Shown here: in pieces, positions 24,601 to 33,768 of the stretch | Layout of the letters: every line of letters begins with the position of its first letter | How positions within the stretch are numbered: position 1 is the first letter of the stretch | Origin: CAZRXG01 sp964603985 | GTDB lineage: Bacteria > Chloroflexota > Anaerolineae > Aggregatilineales > UBA3940 | Assembly: GCA_964603985.1 (NCBI GenBank) | Contig: CAZRXG010000018.1 | Coordinates: forward strand, 12,846-76,845 | Direction of reading: 5' to 3' | DNA: 64,000 bases | Program-made: the position numbers and the translations under genes | The notes under the pieces: generated by a model | What the model was told of the DNA's origin: nothing | What the model saw: the letters and a program-made list of their open reading frames with translations, nothing else | Databases searched by the model: none

Positions 24601-26922
24601 TCACCCCCCAATCACGACCTCGCCGATCACCACCCAATCGGGACTCCCCTCAAGCGTGGGCACGGGCAGGCGCTCGAAGGTAGCCTCGTCGTAGAGGATG
24701 ATCCGGACCTCGTAGCGCCCCGGCGGCACGGCAATCGCGAAGCGGTCGATGACCGTCTCGCCCGGCGTCCAGGTGTCGGTCGGCGCGAGGTAGCCCATCG
24801 GGATCCCGTCGTGCTGCGCGGCGACCTCGCCGTCCTCACCCACCACGTGGGCGGCTACCTTGTACGAGTGCTCGATTGGCACCTCGGCCCGCCAGGCCAG
24901 GTCAACTGTCACCACCTGCCCCCCGTCCAGCGGGGCCGTCCCCACACGCGCCCGTTGCAGCGTGATCCGCTCGCCGAACGTCACGGCAGGCGTCTCGACG
25001 GCCCAGTTGCCCGGCGCGGTGACGTAATCCACCACCCGCAAGGCCCCCACCCACCGCTCGGACAGCCTGAACAGGTTGCGGTTGAGCCACGTCTCAATCG
25101 CCCGCGACGGGTCGCCCGCCGTCTCGTTGAAGAACACGACCGTGATCACCGGCCCCGACCGGGCGGCCTCGCCCAGCGCCGCCTCTGCCGCCGCCACGTC
25201 GAGGGGCCAGCCCTCGCCCAGCGGGATCGACTCAACCGCCCGATCGCCCACCGCCCCGGCCAGCACCTCGACCTGGTGCGGCGGGTACAGGACGACCGTC
25301 CGCCCGCCGGGCAGTTGATCGGCCAGCGCCCGGTAATCACCCTCCACGCCGAACGGGTTGCCGAAAGCCTGGTTATACATCGCAAGCAGCATGTCCGGGC
25401 CGGGCGCGGTGACGACCCGCAGGCGGTAGGTGTCCCTTGCGCCCTTGAACACGCCCAGCGTCTCGGTCCGGGTGCCGTGCGGCCCGTCGGGGATGTCACC
25501 CGTGTCCAGGTAGGCGACCGATTCGCCGTTCAACAGCCAGCGCGCCACCTCGGCCTGCTGGTCGGGCGAGTTCTGCCAGTAGCGCAGCGTCCCCGCGTGC
25601 CCGCCCCAGTAGGCCGAAACCTCCATATAGCCGATCCCGTCGAAGACCAGAAGCACCGGCTCGCCGTGCTCCGCCGCGTAGACCCGCAGCGCCCGCCCGG
25701 CGTCCGCCAGCCCCTCGGTCGAGAACGTCTGCCCGTAGTAGCCCTCGCTCTCGAACGGCGGCAGCCCCGCGTCGGCGGGATGTGCCCACAGCGCCAGCCA
25801 GCGCGGCACCGGCCAGACGAGCAGCAGCGCCACGATCAGCGCGCCCGCCGCCTTCGACAGCGGCGCGGGCAGCGTCGTCCCGCGTAGATACCTCACCAGT
25901 TGCGCGGCGGTGATCGCCCCCAGCACGACGAAGGGCATCACGGCGAAGCCCATGTAGCGCGCCGGCAGCCAGGTCACGATCACCAGCAGGGGGATCAACG
26001 GCAGCACGCCGACCAGCCACAGCCATCCGACTTCACGCCGCTTACGCGTCGCCAGTCCGGCCAGCGACCCCACGCCCGCGATCAGGAGCGGCCAGCCGAT
26101 GAAGTAGGGCAGCGAGTCGCCCAATTTGCGCCCCACGCCCGCCCAGCGATCCACGGTCGAGGCGGCGTCGGGGCTGACCTCGGTGTGCCGGATGAACCAG
26201 CGCCACGTGTAGGCTGGGCGCAGGATCGACTGGTATGAGTGCAGGTAGCGGTCGGCGGCGACGAACACGCCCAGCATCACCGCCCCGGCCAGCAGCGTCG
26301 CCAGCAGCGCGTGGCTCAGTGCCTTCTTGCGCCCGCCGGGCGGAGCCATCACCAGCGCGGTCAGCAGCGGCACCGGCACCAGCACCGCCCCCGAAAACTT
26401 GCTCAGGATGGCAGCCGCCAGCGCCGCGCCCGTCACGACGGTCGTCACCGCGTGCGGGCGGCGGGCCAGCCTCAGCGCCGCAACCAACATCACCGCCCCG
26501 CAGGCCGCCAGCAGCGGGTCGGCCAATGCCTGCCGGTCGAAGAACACCGCATAGGGCAGCAGCAGGTAGAGCGCCCCGGCCAGCAGCCCCGTCCCCTTCG
26601 AGTGCAATTGCCGCCCCAGCCCAACCGCCGAGGCGCACGTCAGCGCCGCCAGCAGCCCGATCACCGCCCGTACCAGCCACAGCGTCTCCGGCCCGAAGGG
26701 GCGGAACAGCGACCAGATGAACGTGCCCAGCCACTTGGCGTGCGCCAGCCCCTCGAACGGGTAGCCGAGCAGCGAGTCACGCGCCCGGCTGATGCCCGTC
26801 GCTTCGTCGATGAAGAGCGGCAGCTCAAGCAGGAATGCCCGGCGCGTGGCGGCGAAGATCAGCAGCAGCGCGACCGCCGCCGCGAGGTAGCCGCCTCGCC
26901 CTGCGCGGCGAGGTTCACTCAT
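24601..26922 (-). CDS. GT-C membrane glycosyltransferase (GT39/PMT-like)
   Basis: 773 residues. About ten helices follow a short N-terminus. The first periplasmic loop holds LPLFIDEATGISRARD, where the acidic pair is the usual catalytic/metal site of GT-C enzymes. The C-terminal 300 residues are soluble with two beta-sandwich-like parts. Such enzymes transfer sugar from a polyprenyl phosphate donor to protein or glycan outside the membrane. The start at 26922 overlaps the stop of the SLC13 gene by four bases (ATGA). A much longer continuous reading frame exists upstream but runs antisense to nothing real and out of frame with the transporter. Confidence 0.8.
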   Translation of the reverse strand: MSEPRRAGRGGYLAAAVALLLIFAATRRAFLLELPLFIDEATGISRARDSLLGYPFEGLAHAKWLGTFIWSLFRPFGPETLWLVRAVIGLLAALTCASAVGLGRQLHSKGTGLLAGALYLLLPYAVFFDRQALADPLLAACGAVMLVAALRLARRPHAVTTVVTGAALAAAILSKFSGAVLVPVPLLTALVMAPPGGRKKALSHALLATLLAGAVMLGVFVAADRYLHSYQSILRPAYTWRWFIRHTEVSPDAASTVDRWAGVGRKLGDSLPYFIGWPLLIAGVGSLAGLATRKRREVGWLWLVGVLPLIPLLVIVTWLPARYMGFAVMPFVVLGAITAAQLVRYLRGTTLPAPLSKAAGALIVALLLVWPVPRWLALWAHPADAGLPPFESEGYYGQTFSTEGLADAGRALRVYAAEHGEPVLLVFDGIGYMEVSAYWGGHAGTLRYWQNSPDQQAEVARWLLNGESVAYLDTGDIPDGPHGTRTETLGVFKGARDTYRLRVVTAPGPDMLLAMYNQAFGNPFGVEGDYRALADQLPGGRTVVLYPPHQVEVLAGAVGDRAVESIPLGEGWPLDVAAAEAALGEAARSGPVITVVFFNETAGDPSRAIETWLNRNLFRLSERWVGALRVVDYVTAPGNWAVETPAVTFGERITLQRARVGTAPLDGGQVVTVDLAWRAEVPIEHSYKVAAHVVGEDGEVAAQHDGIPMGYLAPTDTWTPGETVIDRFAIAVPPGRYEVRIILYDEATFERLPVPTLEGSPDWVVIGEVVIGG

Positions 26923-28664
26923 TTCAGCACCAGGAAATGAAGCAGCAGCCAGCCCGTCCCGACTGCGACCGTGATAAGTGTGGCCGGTAGCCCGATCTTG
27001 AGGAAATCGACGTAGCCGATGCGGTAGCCCGCCCGCTCGGCGATCCCGGCTGTGACCATGTTGGCCGACGCGCCGATCAGCGAACTGTTGCCGCCCATCG
27101 CCGAGCCGACCGACAGCGAATAGTACAGCACGTTGCTCGCCGCGCCCGGCACCATCCGGCTGAGGTGTTCGACGACCGGCAGCATGGCCGCTGTGAAGGG
27201 GATGTTGGCGATCACGCCGCTGAGCAGCGCCGCCGCCCAGACCAGCACCACGATGGCGGCGATCAGGCTGCCGCCCACCACCCGGCTGATCGCGCCCGCG
27301 ATCACGGCCAGCAGCCCCACTTCCTGAATCGCGCCCACCAGGATGAACAGCGTGATGAAGAACATCAGCGTCGTCCAGTCGACGAGCTGCATCATCGTCT
27401 CGATGTCCCGCTCGACGAACAGCAGGATGAAGGCCGCACCGGTGATGGCCGTCACCGCCGGTACGATGTGGATGCGCTCGCCCAGCACGAATGCCAGGAT
27501 CATCAGGCCAAAGATAATGCCCGCCTTCAGCAGCTTCTGTGGCTCCTTGATCCGCCCGCCCTCCTCCAGTCGCTGTAGCAGCGCCTCCGACGGGCCGTTC
27601 TCGCCTGTCTGCCACCCCTTGCGGTAGCGCAGAATAACGTACACCCCCAACGCGACCAGCGCCAGGAGCACGCCCGGTGTCAGGTTGACCAGGAAGTCGT
27701 TGAAGCTCAGCCCGGCGTATGAGCCGATCATGATGTTGGTCGGCGTGCCGATCAGCGTGCTGATCCCGCCCACGTTCGAGGCCAGCACTTCGGGCAGCAG
27801 CAGCGACAGCGGGCTGACGCCCAGCGCCAGCGCGATCTGGATGGTGAGCGGGGCCATCAGCAGCATCGTGGTGACGTTGTCCAGCAGCGCCGATGCCACC
27901 GACGTGATCACCATCAGGATCACCACCAGCAGCCACACCCGCCCGCCCGACAGCCGGTACGCCTGTAGCGTCACCCACTGAAAGATGCCCGTGCCCTCGA
28001 TGGCCGCGATCACGATCATCATGCCCATCACCAGGAAGATCACCTCGAAGTTCACGTAGCTGAGCGCGCGCTCAAACTCGAAGATGAACAGGCCGGGGTA
28101 GGCGAACCGGCCCAGCGCACTGGTGATCAGCACCACCGCCACGCCCAGCAGCGAGGCCAGCGTGTTGTGCAGCACCTCCAGCGCGATCAGCACCAGCACT
28201 GCCACGAAGGTCGCCGTGGCGATCCAGAAGGCCGCCGTGATGCGCCGCGCCATCGTCAGCGCGGGCAGCCTGACCGCTCCTCCCGACCGCAGGCGGGCCA
28301 GGGTGCCGGAGTCGGCTTGCCACGTCAGGCGCTCGAAGTGCGGGCGCTCGAACACAAGCTGCACCGACTCGATCTCGGCGTCCGCCGGGATGAGCAGCGT
28401 AAACGTGCCGTCCTCGCAGTGCGTCTCGGCGGTGTCGACCGGCTCGCCGTCGCCGTTCAGCAGCAGGGAGACCTCGGCGGCGCAAACCGGTCGCCCCTGT
28501 TCGTCGGTAAGCGTCCCGGCAATGCTGACCGACCCGTCCTGGAGTGCGTGAACCGGCGATGGGGGCATACCCGACCACACGATCACCCCCAGCGCCACCC
28601 CCCACGCCAATACGACAACCGGCACACGCATCCGGCAGCTTAACGACGATTTTCTGGGCACCAC
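26919..28664 (-). CDS. SLC13/ArsB-type transporter with N-terminal Ig-like domain
   Basis: 581 residues. A signal/anchor helix (about 12-35) is followed by a secreted domain of about 95 residues with SIAGTLTDEQGRPVCAAEVSLLL, a carboxypeptidase-regulatory-like sandwich with two cysteines. Then come about twelve helices of the DASS/ArsB (CitMHS) superfamily, with the paired SNVGGISTLIGTPTNIMIGSYAG and GSAMGGNSSLIGASANM motifs that bind Na+ and anion. Substrate may be a di- or tricarboxylate, sulfate or arsenite. A GTG start is used; an internal ATG at codon 12 is an alternative. It is the first gene of the 28664-23966 unit. Confidence 0.85.
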   Translation of the reverse strand: MVPRKSSLSCRMRVPVVVLAWGVALGVIVWSGMPPSPVHALQDGSVSIAGTLTDEQGRPVCAAEVSLLLNGDGEPVDTAETHCEDGTFTLLIPADAEIESVQLVFERPHFERLTWQADSGTLARLRSGGAVRLPALTMARRITAAFWIATATFVAVLVLIALEVLHNTLASLLGVAVVLITSALGRFAYPGLFIFEFERALSYVNFEVIFLVMGMMIVIAAIEGTGIFQWVTLQAYRLSGGRVWLLVVILMVITSVASALLDNVTTMLLMAPLTIQIALALGVSPLSLLLPEVLASNVGGISTLIGTPTNIMIGSYAGLSFNDFLVNLTPGVLLALVALGVYVILRYRKGWQTGENGPSEALLQRLEEGGRIKEPQKLLKAGIIFGLMILAFVLGERIHIVPAVTAITGAAFILLFVERDIETMMQLVDWTTLMFFITLFILVGAIQEVGLLAVIAGAISRVVGGSLIAAIVVLVWAAALLSGVIANIPFTAAMLPVVEHLSRMVPGAASNVLYYSLSVGSAMGGNSSLIGASANMVTAGIAERAGYRIGYVDFLKIGLPATLITVAVGTGWLLLHFLVLK

Positions 28665-28717
28665 GTGCTATCCTCCCTCTGCTGAGTGTTTTTGACCCTG
28701 CCTGCAAAACCGCGCCT

Positions 28718-28726
28718 ATTATAACA
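28718..28726 (-). promoter_or_regulatory. Extended -10 promoter for the SLC13 gene
   Basis: On the minus strand TG-T-TATAAT, an extended -10 element, stands 54 bases upstream of the start codon. No good -35 is visible at the usual spacing, as is common for extended -10 promoters. Confidence 0.5.
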
Positions 28727-28795
28727 GCACGTGGCGGGATCGTGTGCACCATCCACCCGGCAGGTGATCGGGCACCGTCACCGCCGCCCCCTTAC

Positions 28796-28830
28796 AAAAA
28801 AAGAACCCCTCAACGTCTCCGTTAAGGGGT
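28796..28830 (-). terminator. Terminator after the initiator tRNA
   Basis: On the minus strand ACCCCTTAACG pairs with CGTTGAGGGGT, followed by TC and seven T. It begins 15 bases after the tRNA 3' end, a classic intrinsic terminator. Confidence 0.85.
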
Positions 28831-28844
28831 CACTTCGAGTCAGG

Positions 28845-28916
<72 letters not shown>

Positions 28917-29025
28917 ACGCGAGGCAGAGTCTAACGTGGGGACTGGAGTTTGTCAAATCTGGCGCAAACTTTACACCAACTTGCGGGTCGGGCAGGCCCT
29001 GATAGGCCCATCCTGCCCCCACTTT

Positions 29026-30765
29026 TCACTCCTCCACAGCCGACCGGATCACCTCCAGCGCCTCCCGCAGGCCGCCTTCGGTCAGTGCCGCCCACACCTC
29101 GCCCGCCTTGCCGCCCAGCACGTGATAATAGTTCTGTGTGCCGTCGCCGTAGCGCCGCGTCGAGATGCACCCCTCGCCCCGGTAGTGATGCAGCCCCAGC
29201 CCCGTCACGGTCGGGTCGCCCCCCTCCCCGACCTCAAACGTCCCCTGCGGGTCGCGCGGCCACCATATCTCGACCAGCCCCACATCGGCCCCCGCTTCCC
29301 GCGCGTAGGGCAGGCCATCCAACCGCCGGAAGTCGGCGGTGCCCAGGCGGCCCTCTTCGGCGGTGAAGGGGCGGTAGCGCACCATGTTCGGGTAGGCCGT
29401 GATCGTGTACAGCACCGCCGCGTCCGGCAGGGCCGCGCGCAGGTCGGCCAGCGTGGGAGGCGTATAGGCGGGGGTGCCCTCGAAGATCAGCACCGCCCGC
29501 GTGTTCCCCAGCACGGTCGGGATCGCCTCGTCGGGCGGCCGCTCGTCGACCACCACCTCAACCCCGTGGCGCAGCCCGAAGAAGCCCCCCACGTGCCGGT
29601 TGCCGAAGTAACGTACCGCCAGCCCGGCCTCGGCAGCCTCGGCCATCGCCCGGTCGATCTGCGGGTAGGCCGTGCGCGAGGCGACTGCTGCATCCAGCGC
29701 GTGGTTGATCATCGCCGCCGGCAGCCCGGCCGCGATCACCATACCCGCCGCCAGCCGGGCAGCGGCCCGCGCTCGCGGCCTGAGCCTCTCGGCCAGCCGG
29801 GAGGCCCCCTCCGCCAGCGTGAACACGGACGCGATCACCAGCAGCGGGTACACGCCCGCCAGCATGTGCGGGATAAGCTCGGTGTGCGTCAGGCCGGTGC
29901 GCAGCGTGTAAGCCACGATAATCGACCACCCGGCCAAATACGCTGCGTCCAGCAGGGGAGCGCTCCCCCTGCGCACGGCGGGATAGGCCAGCCCGGTCAG
30001 CAGCAGCAGCGCGTTAAGCCACCCGTTTGAAAAGCGCACCATCTCCCAGATGTGCAGCCAGGTGGTGTCGGTGTACATGCTGTAATGCCGCTCCACTGCC
30101 CTGACCATGCCCAGCGTCCAGCCCAGCGGCTGCCCGATGAATAGAAAGCGCACCGTCTCGACGGCCAACACTGACGCCGCCACGCCCCCAACGACCCTGA
30201 GCAGGCTGCCCACCCGCCGCGACGGTCTGTCGAGCAGCGCCGACCAGCCCAGCCAGGCGGCAACCGGCACGGCGAAGTTGGCGTGCAGCGGCAGCGCGAT
30301 CCCGAAGAGTAGCCCGGCCCAACCGTAGTGTCGGCGGCTGAAGAGCAGCAGCCCGGCCACGAAGCAGGCCAACGGGTAGCCGATGTGGTAGCGCGTGTAG
30401 TAGATCAGCGTCGGCAGGCTGATCAGCCACAGCGCGGCCAGCATCCCCCGCCGCTTCGAGCCGGTCAGGTGCGCCGCCAGGCTGAAGAAAGCGGCCAGCA
30501 TCGCCGCGCCCGCCAGCACCAGCAGGATCGTGCCCCCCAGCGGGTTGACGCCGGTCACGGCAAATACCAGACCGAGCAGCAGCCCGGCTGCCGGTTTGCC
30601 GCTCGTCCCCCAGCACCCCCGGACGAGGTCGGCCCCGTTGACGTACGCGCGGGGTGTATCGTGGTGCAGGAAGTAGGCGCTCTGATCCAGAGAAGCGGCG
30701 GCGATCAGCAAAAAAACAAGGGCCGGGAGCACCCAGGCCCTCCGGTGATTCCAGAGTGTGGGCAT
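29026..30765 (-). CDS. Polytopic GT-C-like membrane protein
   Basis: 579 residues: about eleven helices in the first 370 residues and a soluble C-terminal domain of about 200 residues. The first loop contains SAYFLHHDTPRAYVNGADLVRG, where the paired His-Asp may replace the DE/DD site of GT-C glycosyltransferases. The general layout resembles the neighbour at 24601-26922, so it may belong to the same surface glycan pathway. The start at 30765 is chosen because AAGAGAAAG precedes it and a membrane helix begins 12 residues in. Transcription is divergent from the SGNH gene. Confidence 0.65.
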   Translation of the reverse strand: MPTLWNHRRAWVLPALVFLLIAAASLDQSAYFLHHDTPRAYVNGADLVRGCWGTSGKPAAGLLLGLVFAVTGVNPLGGTILLVLAGAAMLAAFFSLAAHLTGSKRRGMLAALWLISLPTLIYYTRYHIGYPLACFVAGLLLFSRRHYGWAGLLFGIALPLHANFAVPVAAWLGWSALLDRPSRRVGSLLRVVGGVAASVLAVETVRFLFIGQPLGWTLGMVRAVERHYSMYTDTTWLHIWEMVRFSNGWLNALLLLTGLAYPAVRRGSAPLLDAAYLAGWSIIVAYTLRTGLTHTELIPHMLAGVYPLLVIASVFTLAEGASRLAERLRPRARAAARLAAGMVIAAGLPAAMINHALDAAVASRTAYPQIDRAMAEAAEAGLAVRYFGNRHVGGFFGLRHGVEVVVDERPPDEAIPTVLGNTRAVLIFEGTPAYTPPTLADLRAALPDAAVLYTITAYPNMVRYRPFTAEEGRLGTADFRRLDGLPYAREAGADVGLVEIWWPRDPQGTFEVGEGGDPTVTGLGLHHYRGEGCISTRRYGDGTQNYYHVLGGKAGEVWAALTEGGLREALEVIRSAVEE

Positions 30766-30778
30766 GCGTGACTTTCTC

Positions 30779-30807
30779 TTGGACGTGATGTTGTTTGGTG
30801 CTATGAT
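30779..30807 (+). promoter_or_regulatory. Promoter of the SGNH hydrolase gene
   Basis: TTGGAC and TATGAT are exactly 17 bases apart, 68 bases upstream of the GTG start at 30876. It faces away from the minus-strand gene starting at 30765. Confidence 0.65.
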
Positions 30808-30875
30808 ACCTACCCGCCCGGCCGCTAACAAATCCTGGCCGGTGCGCTCGTTCAACCCGAAAGGCTGGCAGAACG

Positions 30876-32381
30876 GTGAAGCTCCCCCGCCTCAACTGGC
30901 GAATCGGCCTTGCCCTGCTCGGCGCGCTGGGGGTCGCGGCGGCTGCTGCCGCGCTGGCCCGCCGGTCCGGCCCCGGCTGCGGCGAGCCTGTCTTCGGGCG
31001 CTGGTCGATCCCCTACTTCGTGTTTGTGATAGCCGTCGCCGTCTTTGGCGGGGTGCTGCTCGTCCTGGCCTTGCTATCCGGGGAGGAGCGCGCCCGCCGC
31101 GTCGGTCAGGGGCTGATGGTGGCCGGTCTCGCCGTCGTCCTGACGCTGGGCGCGCTCAGCCTGGTGATGCGCTTCACCCGCCCCCCTTACGCCCGCAGGC
31201 CGCCGCTCTACACCAACCACCAGACGCTCGGTTACTTCTTCTCGCCTAATATGCGCTACGAGAGCAACGCCGTCGCCGACGAGTACCGCGTGGTCTTCTT
31301 CACCGACCGGAACGGCCTGGTTATCCGCGACGGCAGCAACGACCCCCGCCCCGGCGCGTGGCAGATCATGTTCCTGGGCGATTCAATGCTGCGCGGCATC
31401 GAGGTCGCCGCCGACGCCAACCTGAGCGTCCTGACTGCCCGGACGCTGGCAGCGGCGACCGGACGCGATGTCCAGTCGATCAACCTGGGCGTCAGCGGCT
31501 ACTCGCCCACGCGCTACCTGCTCGCCTACCGCGCCTTCCTCGAAACCTACGATCCCCAGACAATCGTCGTGCTGATCTACGCCGGAAACGACTTCACCGA
31601 GGACGCCCGCCTTGCGCTGGACGATCAGGTGATCCACGACGCCGCCGGGCAGCCAGTCGCCATCCGTCCCCAGAAAGACTATCAGCGCGGCCTGATGTGG
31701 ACCAACGAGATCGGCCTGATCCCCTTCGAGGAGGCCCGCCCGCGTCTGGTCTCGGAGTCGGCGTGGAAGGGCGGTGTCGTCGGCGTCGCCCGCGAGTTGT
31801 TGATCTGGCCGCTGTGCAAGCGCCTCGACCTGGCCGCCTTCGACCCGGCCACCTACGACGCGTCCGGCCTGCCCCTGGAGCCGTTCGACGATGGCGAGTC
31901 GCTGCCCTGCCGTGACACCTCCGGCGACCTGACCGCCCTCTGCCTGAACTATGCCATCCGCGACCACAGCCTGATCCGCAACAACGACTATGCCATCTTC
32001 AAGGATGCCTACACCGGGATGGACGAGGCCGACGTTGCCTACGCGCTCGATGCGCTGCGCCTGCTGGCCGGTGAGGTGGCCGCCGACGGGCGCGACCTGC
32101 TGGTGCTGGTGATCCCGCTCAGTACCCAGGTTCCCAACCAGGGCGAGGGGCTGAAGCCCCGGCGCGGCCTGCGCCCCGGCCAGGTGATCGACTCGACCGC
32201 GCCCCAGGACGTGTGGCGCGACTTTTGCGCCGCGCACGGGCTGGACTGCATCGACCTGCTGCCGCTGTTCCTCGAACACAGCGACGAACAGCTCTACTGG
32301 GTCTACGATACCCACCTGACGCCGCGCGGTCACGATCTGATCGCGGAGGTCATCGCCGCGCACCTGCTCGCCGCGAGGTAA
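30876..32381 (+). CDS. Membrane-anchored SGNH/GDSL hydrolase-like protein
   Basis: 501 residues with three hydrophobic N-terminal segments and then a large SGNH-fold domain. Block I is IMFLGDSMLRGIEV (Ser in GDS), an IYAGNDF segment gives the block III asparagine, and the block V Asp-His pair is YDTHLTPRGHDLIAEV. The family includes O-acetyltransferases and esterases acting on polysaccharides, such as AlgX-like proteins. The nearby membrane glycosyltransferases make a role in surface glycan acetylation or trimming plausible. The GTG start is used because AAAGGCTGG lies upstream and the frame opens there. Confidence 0.8.
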   Translation: MKLPRLNWRIGLALLGALGVAAAAAALARRSGPGCGEPVFGRWSIPYFVFVIAVAVFGGVLLVLALLSGEERARRVGQGLMVAGLAVVLTLGALSLVMRFTRPPYARRPPLYTNHQTLGYFFSPNMRYESNAVADEYRVVFFTDRNGLVIRDGSNDPRPGAWQIMFLGDSMLRGIEVAADANLSVLTARTLAAATGRDVQSINLGVSGYSPTRYLLAYRAFLETYDPQTIVVLIYAGNDFTEDARLALDDQVIHDAAGQPVAIRPQKDYQRGLMWTNEIGLIPFEEARPRLVSESAWKGGVVGVARELLIWPLCKRLDLAAFDPATYDASGLPLEPFDDGESLPCRDTSGDLTALCLNYAIRDHSLIRNNDYAIFKDAYTGMDEADVAYALDALRLLAGEVAADGRDLLVLVIPLSTQVPNQGEGLKPRRGLRPGQVIDSTAPQDVWRDFCAAHGLDCIDLLPLFLEHSDEQLYWVYDTHLTPRGHDLIAEVIAAHLLAAR

Positions 32382-32501
32382 GTCCGGTATCCAAAAATAT
32401 GGGCGCGGTCACCCGCCGCCCATGCATGGGAAAAACTACGGCCCACCGGCAGCATGCTTTGTCCGGGGGCCTTGAGGGGCCGGTTGCGGGCGGCTGCGGC
32501 C

Positions 32502-32846
32502 TCATCGACCCGGTGCGTCGTCGCCAGCTTCCCGGCCATCAGGCGTGGGGGCAGGCTCGTAGCGCAGCGTGCAGCGCCCCAGCGTGATCACGTCCCCCGC
32601 CGCAAGCTCGGCCCGCTCGACACGCTTGCCGTTGACGAACGTCCCGTTGATCGATTTGAGGTCGACCAGCACGCATCCCGCCTCGTCGAGCACCAGGCGC
32701 GCGTGCTGCCGCGAGACCTGCGTGTCCGCCAGCACCACGTCGCTGGCGGCGTCGCGGCCCAGCGTCACGCCTGGCCCGCACAGCGCGATCTCTTCCTCCC
32801 GCCCGTCGGGCAGGGTGAGCGTCAGTTTGCCGAATGATTCCGTCAT
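32502..32846 (-). CDS. FHA domain protein
   Basis: 114 residues, little more than a single forkhead-associated domain: GVTLGRDAASDVVLADTQVSRQHARLV and SINGTFVNGKRV hold the conserved Gly-Arg, Ser-Arg-x-His and Asn-Gly of the phosphothreonine-binding site. FHA proteins read Thr phosphorylation made by Hanks-type kinases, two of which are in this window at 5784 and 36695. The start at 32846 avoids a low-complexity upstream extension. The C-terminus is an Asp/Gly-rich tail. Confidence 0.88.
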   Translation of the reverse strand: MTESFGKLTLTLPDGREEEIALCGPGVTLGRDAASDVVLADTQVSRQHARLVLDEAGCVLVDLKSINGTFVNGKRVERAELAAGDVITLGRCTLRYEPAPTPDGREAGDDAPGR

Positions 32847-32951
32847 GGCGCGGATTATACCACAGCGCCGCCGCCTGCCCGGCATCAAAAAAGGGGACCG
32901 ATCTCCCGATCCGCCCCCCCGCGTTAGGCCGCAGCCGACCATCCGGCCATC

Positions 32952-33740
32952 TCACTCGCCGAACAGGTCTCTTTTGCTGAACGGCGCGCTCAGGAAGCGC
33001 CCTACGACCTTCACGCCCGTCAGCCACTTGAGGGTCACCCCGTTCTTGCGGTTGGTCAGCATCCGCTCGGCCAGCCACGGCGTCACCGTCTCAACCCGGT
33101 CGGCCAGGATGTTGAAGACCCGTTTGTACTGCTCCAACTCGGCAGGGTCTTCGTAGGCGTCGGTCAGCATCGCCGTCACCACCATCCCTGGGCTGATCGA
33201 CCCCAGCAGCACCGGCCCATCCTCCATCTCCCTGACCATCGACCGCGTGAAGTAGGCCACGGTGGCTTTGGTGCTGGCGTACACCGTCAGGCCGGGGCGT
33301 GTGCGTCCCTGGCTGCCGAAGCCCTCCAGGTTGAAGATCTGCCCGAACCCCTGCTCGCGCATCCCCAGATAGGCGACCCGCGTGCCGTACATCGTGCCCA
33401 GTACGTTCGTCCCGACGATGGCCTCCATCTGCTCCGGGGTCTGCTCCCAGGCAGGCCGGTAGATGTTGCCCAGCCCGGCATTGTTGACCCACACGTCCAC
33501 CCGCCCGAAGCGCCCCAGGGCCGCCTCCCACAACGCCCGCACCTGCTCGTAGGCGGTGACATCGCAAGGCCGTCCGAGGATGCGATCCACGTCGTGCGCG
33601 GCGGACAACCTCGCCACCGCCTTGCCGACGCTCTCCTGCGAGCGCCCGCTCACGACGACGGCGCAGCCCAGCTCCAAAAATGACTCGGCCAGCCCGAAGC
33701 CGATGCCGCGCGTGCTGCCGGTGATGACGACGGTTTTCAC
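32952..33740 (-). CDS. Short-chain dehydrogenase/reductase
   Basis: 262 residues of the classical SDR fold: the NAD(P) loop TGSTRGIGFGLAE, the basic residue in SGRSQ suggesting NADPH, NNAG in the fourth strand, and the YASTK active-site Tyr-x3-Lys. The C-terminal 50 residues, ending in a basic segment, are longer than usual and may sit at a membrane. The substrate is unknown. The start codon is GTG. It lies 28 bases after the radical SAM gene on the same strand, so the two may be cotranscribed. Confidence 0.9.
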   Translation of the reverse strand: MKTVVITGSTRGIGFGLAESFLELGCAVVVSGRSQESVGKAVARLSAAHDVDRILGRPCDVTAYEQVRALWEAALGRFGRVDVWVNNAGLGNIYRPAWEQTPEQMEAIVGTNVLGTMYGTRVAYLGMREQGFGQIFNLEGFGSQGRTRPGLTVYASTKATVAYFTRSMVREMEDGPVLLGSISPGMVVTAMLTDAYEDPAELEQYKRVFNILADRVETVTPWLAERMLTNRKNGVTLKWLTGVKVVGRFLSAPFSKRDLFGE

Positions 33741-33768
33741 AGGCCCTTCTCAGCTTCCCGGCGCCGGT

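Noticed and set aside
24601..27978. A single 1125-residue protein across two genes
   Set aside because: The part above 26922 is an antisense-like Gly/Arg-rich frame overlapping the SLC13 gene; the glycosyltransferase begins at 26922.
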